From: Martinezella miluonensis
Lineage (GTDB): Bacteria > Pseudomonadota > Alphaproteobacteria > Rhizobiales > Rhizobiaceae
DNA length: 64,000 bases
NCBI RefSeq assembly: GCF_900094545.1
Contig: NZ_FMAH01000017.1
Location: 52,752-116,751 of the forward strand
Direction of reading: 5' to 3'
The translations under genes and the position numbers were made by a program. Below are positions 17,248 through 25,052 of this stretch, piece after piece. The stretch's first letter is position 1, and every line of letters starts with the position of its first letter. Under the pieces are notes generated by a model. That model was not told the origin of the DNA, searched no databases, and was given only the letters and a program-made list of their open reading frames with translations.

Positions 17248-17650
17248 GTCAATTCCCTTTCAATTCCAAAAGCTCCGGGAAAGACCCAGAGGACAAAGGG
17301 CGACGCTCATTTGCTTAGGAACCAGCCGGTGGAGACCCCGGTACCATGCAAATGCGCGAAGCGCGGATGATGAACGAGTGCCGCAAGCGGCGCTAATTCG
17401 CTTTGTCTGCCATGGATTGGAGGGAGAATCCCAACCGCACTTCCGGCAATGAAGGTGTGCCTCTTCAGTAACCCCGGCTGTTGGAAAGCCGGGAGAGAAC
17501 AAAAAGGCCCGCACCGTCGTTGCTTCAGATGTCCTCGCATTTTTCGGTTGGCCGAAATAGCGACTGGAGGGGTTAGTTCCAGGTACCTTACCGATTTTCT
17601 CACCACATCGAGGATCGGCGGACACCCACGGGCACGTGCGACTTTGGGCT
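17248..17650 (-). promoter_or_regulatory. speF-type RNA leader of the ornithine decarboxylase gene
   Basis: About 400 bases separate the predicted transcription start from the odc ATG. The minus strand shows blocks I recognise from the alphaproteobacterial speF leader, such as TATTTCGGCCAACCGAAAAA, GCGAGGACATCTGAAGC and ACGACGGTGCGGGCC, plus the hairpin CCCGGCTTTCCAACAGCCGGG. Near the 3' end are two short frames overlapping at an ATGA (17306-17309): one ending HGTGVSTGWFLSK and one of 16 codons beginning MSVALC. These may form an attenuator or arrest-peptide switch; that part is inference. No larger gene is present here. Confidence 0.65.
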
Positions 17651-17657
17651 GATCGGG

Positions 17658-17686
17658 AAATAGGAACATTCGCGGTAATAATCAAG
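17658..17686 (-). promoter_or_regulatory. odc promoter
   Basis: Read on the minus strand, CTTGAT (17686-17681), a 17-base spacer and CTATTT (17663-17658) closely match the rhizobial vegetative promoter consensus CTTGAC-N17-CTATAT. Transcription would begin near 17650 and produce a leader of about 400 bases before odc. Confidence 0.6.
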
Positions 17687-17775
17687 AAAATTTTTCGCGC
17701 ATGCCCTAAAAAAATAATTGAACAAATCGGCGCATTTTGTTCAACATCTCGAAACAGTTAACGGGGGGCTCTGCC

Positions 17776-18669
17776 ATGGATACTTTAACCCGAATTCGCG
17801 CCTTTATAGACGTGGTGGAGGCTGAAGGATTTTCGGCGGCCGCACGCAGGACCGGGCGCTCCAAGGCGCTGCTTTCGAAATACGTTCGCGAACTCGAAGA
17901 CGAACTTGGCGCGCTGCTGCTCAATCGCACCACACGCCAGTTCTCCATGACGGAAGCCGGCCATACTTATTATCGCACCGCCTCCGACATCTTGAAGGAG
18001 ATCGACAATCTCGCCGACCTCGTGCGCGAGAACAATCAGCAGCTCAAGGGGCGGCTGCGCATTTCGGTGCCGCGCACCTTCGTCGACGCCGAGGTCGGGC
18101 AATCGCTGATCGACTTCGCCAAGGAAAATCCCGATCTGGCGCTGGAGATCGCCGCCGACGATCGCTTCGTCGATCTGATCGAGGAAGGCTTCGACGTTGC
18201 CGTGCGCATCACCAAGCTCGAAGACTCAGGCATGATCGCCCGCAAGATCTCGGATTTCCGCGTCCACCTTTGTGCGACGGAGGAATTCCTCAACCTCTAT
18301 CCGGCGCTGGAGCATCCGAGTGACCTTACGCGCGTGCCTTTCATCATCGACACCAACACCCGCTCCCAAGGCAATATCCGTTTCGTCGATGCCGACAGCA
18401 CCATTTTCAATGTCGCCATCAACGGCACGCTCGAGGTCAACAGCCCGCATGCGACGCTGCGCGCGGCGCTTTCGGGCCTTGGCATCGCCGTCGTCCCGGA
18501 TTTTATCGGTCGCAAGGCGATCGAAAGCGGACAATTGCTGACCTTGTTCAACGACTATCTGCCGACCGACCGCGGCATTTATGCCGTCTATCCGCACCGA
18601 CGCTACCTCCCGGCAAAGGTGCGCATCTTTGTGGACTACCTGCACAACTGGTTCCGCAAGAACGGCTGA
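17776..18669 (+). CDS. LysR-family transcriptional regulator
   Basis: The 297-residue protein uses the ATG at 17776, preceded by a GGGGGG stretch; a longer frame from 17737 lacks a site. It begins with the LysR helix-turn-helix (DTLTRIRAFIDVVEAEGFSAAARRTGRSKALLSKYVRELEDELG) and ends with the two-lobed effector domain (LRISVPRTFVDAEVG onward). Ser/Lys at the recognition helix (GRSKALLSKYVREL) place it in the CrgA-like group. It is divergent from odc, separated by the leader and promoter, but LysR proteins of this type often regulate an unlinked or self-adjacent gene. Its target is not evident. Confidence 0.9.
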   Translation: MDTLTRIRAFIDVVEAEGFSAAARRTGRSKALLSKYVRELEDELGALLLNRTTRQFSMTEAGHTYYRTASDILKEIDNLADLVRENNQQLKGRLRISVPRTFVDAEVGQSLIDFAKENPDLALEIAADDRFVDLIEEGFDVAVRITKLEDSGMIARKISDFRVHLCATEEFLNLYPALEHPSDLTRVPFIIDTNTRSQGNIRFVDADSTIFNVAINGTLEVNSPHATLRAALSGLGIAVVPDFIGRKAIESGQLLTLFNDYLPTDRGIYAVYPHRRYLPAKVRIFVDYLHNWFRKNG

Positions 18670-18858
18670 ACACTCCAGCTGTCAAAACCAGCAAGGCCTG
18701 CAGCCGATCGCTCATGTCCCGCGTGTTTATAGGAGGAAATGCCTCCAACTCTGTCTCGGTTGAAATTTCGCCCCGCGCCCTGTCAAAATCGCGCCGGTTC
18801 AAACGTCACTGCTGCAGCGGGCACTAAAGCTCCGCGTAACGCGAGAAAGGAACGCGTC

Positions 18859-19206
18859 ATGCAATATATGCTGTTGGTGTATTGGAACGAAGCTGAACAC
18901 AAGAATGCTAAGAAAGAGCAGAAGGCCGAGATGTTTGCGGCCTATGCGGCCTACACGGAAGTGTTGAAAAAGGCCGGAGCGTTCCTGGCAGGCAGTGGAT
19001 TGCAGGATTCCTCGACGGCAACCGTGGTGCGTGCGCCGGATGGCAAGCCCTCGGTTCTCAACGGCCCCTATATCGAGAGCAAGGAGCAGTTAGGCGGCTA
19101 CTATCTTATCGAGGCGGCTGATCTCGACAGCGCCGTCCTCTGGGCAGCCCGTTGCCCGGGCGCTCAGCATGACACGGTGGAGGTTCGCCCTCTCATGGTC
19201 TATTGA
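18859..19206 (+). CDS. YCII-related DGPF-domain protein
   Basis: The 115-residue protein is a member of the YCII/DGPF family: YMLLVYWNEAEH at the start, then the motif LNGPYIESKEQLGGYYLIEA (a variant of the DGPF signature), and VEVRPLMVY at the end. The start at 18859 follows GAAAGGA. Such proteins are small ferredoxin-like-fold dimers of unknown reaction. The gene precedes an ECF sigma factor gene by 4 bases, an arrangement known for ECF42-type sigma factors, so it is likely a target or partner of that sigma factor. Confidence 0.88.
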   Translation: MQYMLLVYWNEAEHKNAKKEQKAEMFAAYAAYTEVLKKAGAFLAGSGLQDSSTATVVRAPDGKPSVLNGPYIESKEQLGGYYLIEAADLDSAVLWAARCPGAQHDTVEVRPLMVY

Positions 19207-19210
19207 CGCC

Positions 19211-20518
19211 ATGTCGCGAGAAGACGACCAGCCGGCCATTAAGGCTGCCGAGGCGGTTGCGCGCCGAAGCTATGGCAAACTGGTCGCCATTCTCGCGGCG
19301 CGCACGCGCGATGTGGCCGGCGCCGAAGACGCCTTGTCGGAGGCTTTTGCCTCCGCCCTGGCCGATTGGCCAATCAATGGCGCGCCGCATAACCCCGAGG
19401 CTTGGCTGCTTGCCGTTGCCCGGCGCAAGATGATCGACGCCATCCGACGCGGACGGGTCAGCGCCGCCGCCTCTGAACATCTTCGGCTCATGGCGGAGGA
19501 GCTGGAGGCAACGGCGAGCCAAACGCCGGAAATTCCCGACGAGCGCCTTGCTCTGATGTTCACTTGCGCGCATCCGGTAATACAGCCTGGAATCAGAGCG
19601 CCGCTGATCCTGCAGACGATCCTCGGGTTTGACGCACAGACAATCGGTTCCGCCTTCCTGGTCTCACCGGCGGCAATGGGCCAGCGCCTGGCGCGGGCCA
19701 AAAACAGGATTCGACGCGCCAAGATTCCTTTGCGCGTGCCCGACAAGGCAGACATGCGCGGGCGCCTTGGCGCAGTTCTGGAGGCGGTCTATGCGGTCTA
19801 TACGGAAGGCTGGAGTGATCCGGCCGGCGCCGATGCTAGCCTGCGTAACCTGGCCGAGGAGGCGATTTGGCTCGGCCGGCTGATCGTCGCGCTCTTACCG
19901 GAGGAGGCTGAAGCGCTCGGCCTGCTTGCGCTGATGCTCTATTCACATGCGCGGCTTGAGGCTCGGCGCAGTTCGGCCGGCGAATTCGTACCGCTGGCCA
20001 ATCAGGATCCTGCTCTTTGGGATGAAGAGTTGATCGACGAAGCTGAGAGGTTGCTTATTCACGCCAGTTCATTTGACGCCTTCGACCGCTATCAATTGGA
20101 AGCGGCAATCCAATCGGCCCATGTCGCGCGACGCCGAACAGGCAAGACTGATTGGGTGGCGATCGAACGTCTCTATGATGGCCTCTGCGCAATTACCGGC
20201 TCGCCGGTGGCGGCCATCAATCGCGCGATCGCCGTGGCGCAGACGCGCGGCGCGGCCGCAGGGCTGGCGGCGCTGCCGAGGCTGGATCCCGGTAGTCGGC
20301 TTAGCGAGTATCAACCCTATTGGGCAGCGCGAGCCGAACTTCATGCAAGAACAGGGGAGATATTGGCGGCACGCGAGGCCTATGACCAAGCGATTGCGCT
20401 GGAAATAGATCCTGCGGTCCGCCGCTTCTTGCAAAAGCGACGGACGGAAAGCATGGCGCCCGCTAACCCCGAGGGGCGTCAGACAAAGACAGATCCTAAC
20501 AAAACAAGCTTGCTTTGA
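19211..20518 (+). CDS. ECF-type RNA polymerase sigma factor with C-terminal extension (ECF42-like)
   Basis: The 435-residue protein has an N-terminal sigma region 2 (RSYGKLVAILAARTRDVAGAEDALSEAFASALADWP) and region 4 (TILGFDAQTIGSAFLVSPAAMGQRLARAKNRIRRAKIP). About 220 further residues at the C-terminus contain TPR-like helices (YDGLCAITGSPVAAINRAIAVAQTRG onward). This extension and the adjacent DGPF gene define the ECF42 group. No anti-sigma factor gene is adjacent, so the extension itself may govern activity. It should direct transcription of the DGPF gene and perhaps its own operon; the signal is unknown. Confidence 0.9.
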   Translation: MSREDDQPAIKAAEAVARRSYGKLVAILAARTRDVAGAEDALSEAFASALADWPINGAPHNPEAWLLAVARRKMIDAIRRGRVSAAASEHLRLMAEELEATASQTPEIPDERLALMFTCAHPVIQPGIRAPLILQTILGFDAQTIGSAFLVSPAAMGQRLARAKNRIRRAKIPLRVPDKADMRGRLGAVLEAVYAVYTEGWSDPAGADASLRNLAEEAIWLGRLIVALLPEEAEALGLLALMLYSHARLEARRSSAGEFVPLANQDPALWDEELIDEAERLLIHASSFDAFDRYQLEAAIQSAHVARRRTGKTDWVAIERLYDGLCAITGSPVAAINRAIAVAQTRGAAAGLAALPRLDPGSRLSEYQPYWAARAELHARTGEILAAREAYDQAIALEIDPAVRRFLQKRRTESMAPANPEGRQTKTDPNKTSLL

Positions 20519-20711
20519 GTTACGCTAATTCTTACACGCTCGTCAGGTCAACGCATCAACGGACTTGTTCTTCGCAAAATGAATCTCTTCTTCTCGGCAG
20601 GTATTGCGAGATCAAATACTTGAATGAATCGCCTTGAATTGGTTTTGATACCGGTTCCGCCGGCCGGTCCCAATTCCGTCTCATTTCCTGACCAGAAGTC
20701 GAAGTGAATCA

Positions 20712-21395
20712 ATGCTCACGAAGCACATCGGACGCATGAGAAAATCCACGATCGTTCACGCTGTCGCCTTGACCGGCGGCCTGCTGCTTGCGCCGGCTGT
20801 TGCTTCAGCGCATCCGCATATTTTCGTGGAAGCGCGGCTTGAAGTACTGTCAGGGCCTGATGGCAATGTGCAGGAGCTGCGCAACGTCTGGCGCTTCGAC
20901 GAGGTGTTTTCCTCCTCGGTGCTGATGGATTTCGACAAGAACACCAATCTGAAGCTCGATCCGGACGAGCTGAAGGAAGTCGGCAAGACCGTGCGGGAAT
21001 CCCTCGCCGAATACGACTACTACGCCAACCTGACGCTCAACGGCAAAACGATCAAAGTGCAGAAGCCAGACATCATCAATGTCGACTTTCGCGATGGTCA
21101 GCTTCTGATGTTCTTCGCCGTCAGGCCGGCGGAACCAATGCCACTGGCGAAGGGCAACAAGCTCGGCTTCGGCATCTACGACCCCACGCTCTACACATCG
21201 ATCGATTTCCCGAGCGACAAGGAGCTGGTGACGGAAGGCGAAGCCTTCAAAAGCTGTACGCAGAAGGTCGTGCGCCCGAACCCGGATGAAGTCATCGCCG
21301 AAAACAAGTCAACCTTGACGGATGCCTTCTTCAACGATCCGACGGGGACGACGATGTCGAAACTCTTCGCAACGCGGATAGACGTCCAATGCTGA
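20712..21395 (+). CDS. DUF1007 family periplasmic protein
   Basis: The 227-residue protein starts at 20712 or at the in-frame ATG 20736, which would place the hydrophobic signal closer to the N-terminus. The signal ends near VASAHPH, and the mature chain begins HPHIFVEARLEV, the hallmark His-rich start of DUF1007. Such proteins travel with nickel/cobalt exporters of the NicO family and are thought to bind or hand over the metal in the periplasm. Here the NicO gene overlaps its stop by 7 bases. The function is inferred from this pairing. The 193-base gap before it holds no riboswitch I can recognise. Confidence 0.85.
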   Translation: MLTKHIGRMRKSTIVHAVALTGGLLLAPAVASAHPHIFVEARLEVLSGPDGNVQELRNVWRFDEVFSSSVLMDFDKNTNLKLDPDELKEVGKTVRESLAEYDYYANLTLNGKTIKVQKPDIINVDFRDGQLLMFFAVRPAEPMPLAKGNKLGFGIYDPTLYTSIDFPSDKELVTEGEAFKSCTQKVVRPNPDEVIAENKSTLTDAFFNDPTGTTMSKLFATRIDVQC

Positions 21396-22504
21396 TTTCG
21401 AGAATAGGAAAGCTCGCTCCGGCTGCAACGCTCGTCCTTCTGGCAGCCGCCGGCCTTGCACATGCCGCGGGTTCGCCGCTCGGCGTCGGCACGGCAGAGC
21501 CGAGCTTCCAGCCGATCGGCGGCCCGCTTGCGCCGATCTTACTTTATGTGAATTACGAGCAGCAGGCTTTCTATCGCGCGCTGACCAAATCGATCGAAGC
21601 CATGCGTCAGGACCCCTGGCAGCTTTGGACCTTGATCGGCCTCTCGTTTGCCTACGGCATTTTTCATGCAGCCGGCCCCGGCCACGGCAAGGCGGTCATT
21701 TCCTCCTACATGGTCGCCAACGAGATCGAACTGAAGCGCGGCATCAGCATCTCTTTCGTCTCGGCCCTCATCCAGGGCCTCGTCGCCGTCCTCGTCGTTG
21801 GCGCCGCCTATTTCGTCCTGCGCGGCTCCGGCATCACCATGACGATGGCCACCAACGCCATGGAGATCGCAAGCTTCGTCATGGTCATCCTGTTCGGCTG
21901 CTGGCTTCTGTTCCGCAAAGTGCGGGCGATGCTTCAAAGCCGGGCGCGGCGCCGCGAGATCCAGCTCGCGACATCGGCCGGACCGATCAGCCTGTCGCTC
22001 TTTGAAGGGGCCGCAACCGGCACGGATTCGGTAAGGGGCTTCTCCCGCAGCCGTGCGGCTGCCACGCCTGCCGCCGGCGGCTATCAATGCTACGATCCCG
22101 CCCACGCGACGGGCGATGGCGCCTACTGCGAAGCCTGCGGCCATGACCATCTTCCCGATCCGAAGATGCTGTCGAACGAGAAATTCAGCGTCCGCGAAGC
22201 CTGGTCGGCCATCATCGCCGTCGGCCTGCGTCCCTGCTCCGGCGCGCTGCTGGTCATGACCTTTTCGATGCTGAACGGGCTCTATCTCGGCGGGTTGCTG
22301 TCCGTGCTCGCCATGTCGATCGGCACGGCGCTGACCGTTTCGCTGCTCGCGATCATCGCGGTTTTCGCGAAAGGCACCGCCATGCGCTTCACCGGCAGGG
22401 GCTCGACGCTTTCGGCATGGGTCGGCAACAGCATCGAGATCCTCGGCGCGCTGCTGGTCGTCTGCACCGGCGTCATTCTGCTCGGCGCTTCACTCCAGAG
22501 CTGA
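21389..22504 (+). CDS. nickel/cobalt transporter, NicO/RcnA-like (COG2215)
   Basis: The 371-residue inner membrane protein starts with a signal-like hydrophobic segment and then has at least six membrane segments. The family motif HAAGPGHGKAVISSYM near residue 90 supplies the metal-binding His residues, and VGLRPCSGALLVMTFSM near residue 280 is the second signature. Between them a soluble loop (about 190-265) carries CYDPAHATGDGAYCEACGHDHLPDP, a Cys/His-rich patch that could bind metal. It most likely exports Ni or Co from the cytoplasm. It is co-translated with the DUF1007 gene. Confidence 0.9.
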   Translation: MLISRIGKLAPAATLVLLAAAGLAHAAGSPLGVGTAEPSFQPIGGPLAPILLYVNYEQQAFYRALTKSIEAMRQDPWQLWTLIGLSFAYGIFHAAGPGHGKAVISSYMVANEIELKRGISISFVSALIQGLVAVLVVGAAYFVLRGSGITMTMATNAMEIASFVMVILFGCWLLFRKVRAMLQSRARRREIQLATSAGPISLSLFEGAATGTDSVRGFSRSRAAATPAAGGYQCYDPAHATGDGAYCEACGHDHLPDPKMLSNEKFSVREAWSAIIAVGLRPCSGALLVMTFSMLNGLYLGGLLSVLAMSIGTALTVSLLAIIAVFAKGTAMRFTGRGSTLSAWVGNSIEILGALLVVCTGVILLGASLQS

Positions 22505-22511
22505 CGGCGGC

Positions 22512-22727
22512 TTACCGCTCCCTGCGACGCTGATAGCGCGCCCTCAGCCAGAAGACGAAGAAGAAGGCGAGGATGACCAGCACGCCGAATCCGGTGCCGA
22601 GCCACGGCGAAATCGTTCCGAGCCAGACGATGACGTTCGGCATCAGATAAAGCACGGCCGTCGCGACCAGTAAAATAACCCCTGCCGCGATCGCTGCCGA
22701 GCGGGTGTCGCTTTTCTTGTCCGTCAA
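22512..22727 (-). CDS. small two-helix membrane protein, TTG start
   Basis: A 71-residue frame is supported by a TTG start at 22727-22725, preceded by GGGGATC at suitable spacing. A longer reading from an ATG at 22847 passes through palindromic repeat D and is unlikely to be translated. The product has two hydrophobic segments (about residues 12-35 and 42-62) and a basic C-terminal tail (RARYQRRRER). I do not recognise a family. It is convergent with the Ni/Co exporter gene, with only 7 bases between the stops. Confidence 0.6.
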   Translation of the reverse strand: MTDKKSDTRSAAIAAGVILLVATAVLYLMPNVIVWLGTISPWLGTGFGVLVILAFFFVFWLRARYQRRRER

Positions 22728-22742
22728 ATCGCCGATCCCCAA

Positions 22743-22843
22743 AGCAATTCCAGGAAAAGTGCATAACGGTTTTCCGTCCGGAATTGCGTAAAAACAAAAA
22801 GATAGAGCTTTTTCGCGATTCGAAGAAAAGCGGAAAGGCTCTA
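22743..22843. repeat. rhizobial palindromic repeat, copy D
   Basis: A roughly 100-bp copy with AGCAATTCCAGGAAAAGTGC, GGTTTTCCGTCCGGAATTGC, GATAGAGCTTTTTCGCGATT and GAAGAAAAGCGGAAAGGCTC. The outer blocks are complementary, so the element can fold on itself. It sits upstream of the small membrane protein and downstream of the DUF533 gene. Confidence 0.85.
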
Positions 22844-22917
22844 GCACGCCATGAAGTGTTTCGGCGAAGGCTTAGGCCAGCCGCCGATGAAAGGCAACCG
22901 GCCGCAACCGATCAGGC

Positions 22918-23637
22918 TCAGACCTTGGCGCCCGCGACCGTCGCCTCGATGTGATCGACCAGCGCGTCGGGCAGACCGAGCCGGCCGGCCAGCAGGTCCA
23001 GATAGCCGCGCTCGGCCCGTGAATCAGGCTCGATCGTCAGCCGCGATGCCGTATAAACCTGCACCCGCTGCTCCTCCGTCTTTGCCGAGGCAACGATGGC
23101 GTCGAGATCGACGGGATTGGCAAGTTCGCGCTGGAAGAAGGCCTCCGCCTCGGATCCGACGCCAGCCTCCTGCACCTTGCCGAGAATGCGCTGGCGCTCC
23201 GTGTCGTCGATATGACCGTCGGCACGGGCAGCCGCGATCATCGCGCGGACGAGGGAGAGCGTAAAATCGTTGCTGGCAATAGCCGGCGCGGTGCTGAAAC
23301 CGGAATTCGACGGCGGCGGCAGGAACTGCGGCTCGGCCTGCGGGGCGGCCCGTGAGTCCGACTGCGGCGCGGGCTGCGGCTGACTGCCGTCGCGATAGTT
23401 CTTGTAGGCCTGGTAGCCAAGCCCCGCGATGGCGGCGAGGCCGCCGAGCGCCAACGCATTGCCGGCGACCTGACGCCCGGTCTTCGTCCCAAGCAGCACG
23501 CCAGCAATCGCACTCGTTGCCATCGGATTGTCGCGGGCGAGATTGATGACCTCGGTCGCCTTGTCCTTAACGCTTCCCTGCATACCAGGGACCTGCGACC
23601 CTAAAAACTGGTCCAGCAGCTTGCGGGCATCGATCAT
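22918..23637 (-). CDS. DUF533/TerB-like inner membrane protein
   Basis: The 239-residue protein uses the ATG at 23637, which follows GGAAGGAG; the longer frame to 23736 is poorly supported. N-terminal MIDARKLLDQFLG, a Gly/Ala-rich hydrophobic stretch (about 60-85, with ALGGLAAIAGLGYQAYKNY), a Pro/Gln-rich linker, and a C-terminal TerB-like helical domain (SLVRAMIAAARADGHIDDTERQRILGKVQEAG) match the YebE/DUF533 family. TerB domains often bind metals through acidic residues, as in DGHIDDTER. The function is unknown. It follows the eda terminator on the same strand. Confidence 0.85.
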   Translation of the reverse strand: MIDARKLLDQFLGSQVPGMQGSVKDKATEVINLARDNPMATSAIAGVLLGTKTGRQVAGNALALGGLAAIAGLGYQAYKNYRDGSQPQPAPQSDSRAAPQAEPQFLPPPSNSGFSTAPAIASNDFTLSLVRAMIAAARADGHIDDTERQRILGKVQEAGVGSEAEAFFQRELANPVDLDAIVASAKTEEQRVQVYTASRLTIEPDSRAERGYLDLLAGRLGLPDALVDHIEATVAGAKV

Positions 23638-23710
23638 GTGGTGCTCCTTCCGTCCTAGCGATGGTGACAGGGAGATAGGAAGCGCAACCGCAAATACAAA
23701 TAATCCGCGA

Positions 23711-23745
23711 CAAAGAAAAAGGCGCGCATGATCCACGCGCGCCTT
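23711..23745 (-). terminator. intrinsic terminator of eda
   Basis: Read on the minus strand, AAGGCGCGC (23745-23737) pairs with GCGCGCCTT (23727-23719) around a 9-base loop, followed by TTTCTTTG. This is a standard rho-independent terminator just past the eda stop codon at 23769. Confidence 0.85.
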
Positions 23746-23768
23746 CGAAATCGAATGGAAGCGACTTA

Positions 23769-24407
23769 TCAGCCCTTGAGTGTCGCAGCCTCGGCGGCAA
23801 GCTTGGTGATCCCGGCCCAGTCGCCGGCAGCGACCAGTTCCTTCGGCGCGACCCAGGAACCACCGACGCAGATGACGTTCGGCAGCGACAGGTAGTCATG
23901 GGCATTCTTCAGCGAGATGCCGCCGGTCGGGCAGAAGACCGTGCCAGCAAGCGGCGAGGACAAAGCCTTGAGATAGGCCGCGCCTCCGGCCTGCTCGGCG
24001 GGGAAGAACTTCAGCACCGTATAGCCTTCTTCCCGCAGCGCCATGACTTCGCTTGCCGTGGCAGCGCCCGGCAGCAGCGGCACATGCGAGGAGCGGGCAG
24101 TGTCGAGAAGCTCCTGCGTCGTGCCCGGGCTGACGATGAACTTGGAGCCGGCTTCGACGGCCGCGTCCCACTGCGCAACGTTCAGGATCGTGCCGGCACC
24201 GACTTCGGCACCTTCCACTTCCTCGGCCACGGCACGGATGGCATCGAGCGCGCCCGCGGTACGCAAGGTAATTTCGATCGCCTTCAGGCCGCCGGCGACC
24301 AGCGCCCGGGCAAGAAGAACGGCCGATTTCGCATCGTCGACGATCAGCACCGGCACGACCGGCTGCAATTTCAGAATGGAAAGAAGCTTCGCGGTTTTCT
24401 CGCCCAT
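23769..24407 (-). CDS. eda: 2-dehydro-3-deoxyphosphogluconate (KDPG) aldolase
   Basis: The 212-residue enzyme is a class I aldolase of the Entner-Doudoroff pathway. Visible active-site residues are Glu45 and Arg49 in IEITLRT and the Schiff-base Lys133 in VLKFFPAE; VGAGTILN and CPTGGISL mark the phosphate-binding parts of the TIM barrel. It splits KDPG to pyruvate and glyceraldehyde-3-phosphate, and may act on related 2-oxo acids. The length is normal for the family. It is monocistronic, with its own terminator on the left, and divergent from the CYTH gene. Confidence 0.95.
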   Translation of the reverse strand: MGEKTAKLLSILKLQPVVPVLIVDDAKSAVLLARALVAGGLKAIEITLRTAGALDAIRAVAEEVEGAEVGAGTILNVAQWDAAVEAGSKFIVSPGTTQELLDTARSSHVPLLPGAATASEVMALREEGYTVLKFFPAEQAGGAAYLKALSSPLAGTVFCPTGGISLKNAHDYLSLPNVICVGGSWVAPKELVAAGDWAGITKLAAEAATLKG

Positions 24408-24566
24408 GGTCGGTGCGCTCCCTTAAAACGATTGAAATCCGGCTTTCGAATAGCCTTCCCGGAGGTGCTTGTCGAGACAAAAGCTCACTCTCGCTGCGAT
24501 GGGTAGGAATTCGTCAAGACTTGCTATAGGCTGGCTCAATCTGTGCCGGTGGAGCATGTCAAACGC

Positions 24567-25052
24567 ATGGCAAAAGAGATCGAGCGAAAGTTTCTGGTGC
24601 GCGGCGATCATTGGCGGAATTTTGTGTCGGAGAGGCTCATTCTGCGGCAGGGATACATCGCTTCCATGGATGGCCGTTCAGTGCGCATCAGGCTGACGAA
24701 CGAGAGCGTTGCCACCTTGACCATCAAGATCGGCAAGGCGATGACGCGTGACGAGTTCGAATATGAGATCCCCATCCCGGAGGCTGAGGAATTACTGGGA
24801 GCGTCGATCGGCCTCGTCATCGAGAAAACCCGCCATAAGGTGCCTTTCAAGGGATTCGTCTGGGAGATCGACGTCTTCCGCGGCGCTCATTGCGGCCTCG
24901 TGATCGCCGAGGTGGAGATGGAAGACGAAAACGACAAACCGGAATTGCCGGACTGGATCGGTCGCGAAGTGACCGGCGAATACCGCTATTCCAACCAGGC
25001 GCTCGCGACCCAGTTCGAGCAGGAGTACGATGAGCTATCGCATACGGCCTGA
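24567..25052 (+). CDS. CYTH-domain (triphosphate tunnel metalloenzyme) protein
   Basis: The 161-residue protein starts at 24567 with MAKEIERKFLV, giving the defining ExExK motif (Glu4, Glu6, Lys8). Alternating charged strands follow (SVRIRLTNESVATLTIK, DEFEYEIPI, EKTRHKVPFKGFVWEIDVF, GLVIAEVEMED), as in a triphosphate tunnel. Bacterial members hydrolyse inorganic triphosphate or bind polyphosphate ends with Mg or Mn. The next gene, encoding a CHAD protein, starts inside its last 23 bases, so the two are translationally coupled and probably act together on polyphosphate. Confidence 0.92.
   Translation: MAKEIERKFLVRGDHWRNFVSERLILRQGYIASMDGRSVRIRLTNESVATLTIKIGKAMTRDEFEYEIPIPEAEELLGASIGLVIEKTRHKVPFKGFVWEIDVFRGAHCGLVIAEVEMEDENDKPELPDWIGREVTGEYRYSNQALATQFEQEYDELSHTA

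Noticed and set aside
17260..17685. A 141-codon frame in the odc leader as a protein-coding gene
   Set aside because: The region matches a structured RNA leader; the long frame has no family and no clear ribosome binding site. Only the short 3' mini-frames are considered possible.
20519..20711. Cobalamin riboswitch before the DUF1007-NicO pair
   Set aside because: The gap is short for that riboswitch and I see no cobalamin box sequence.
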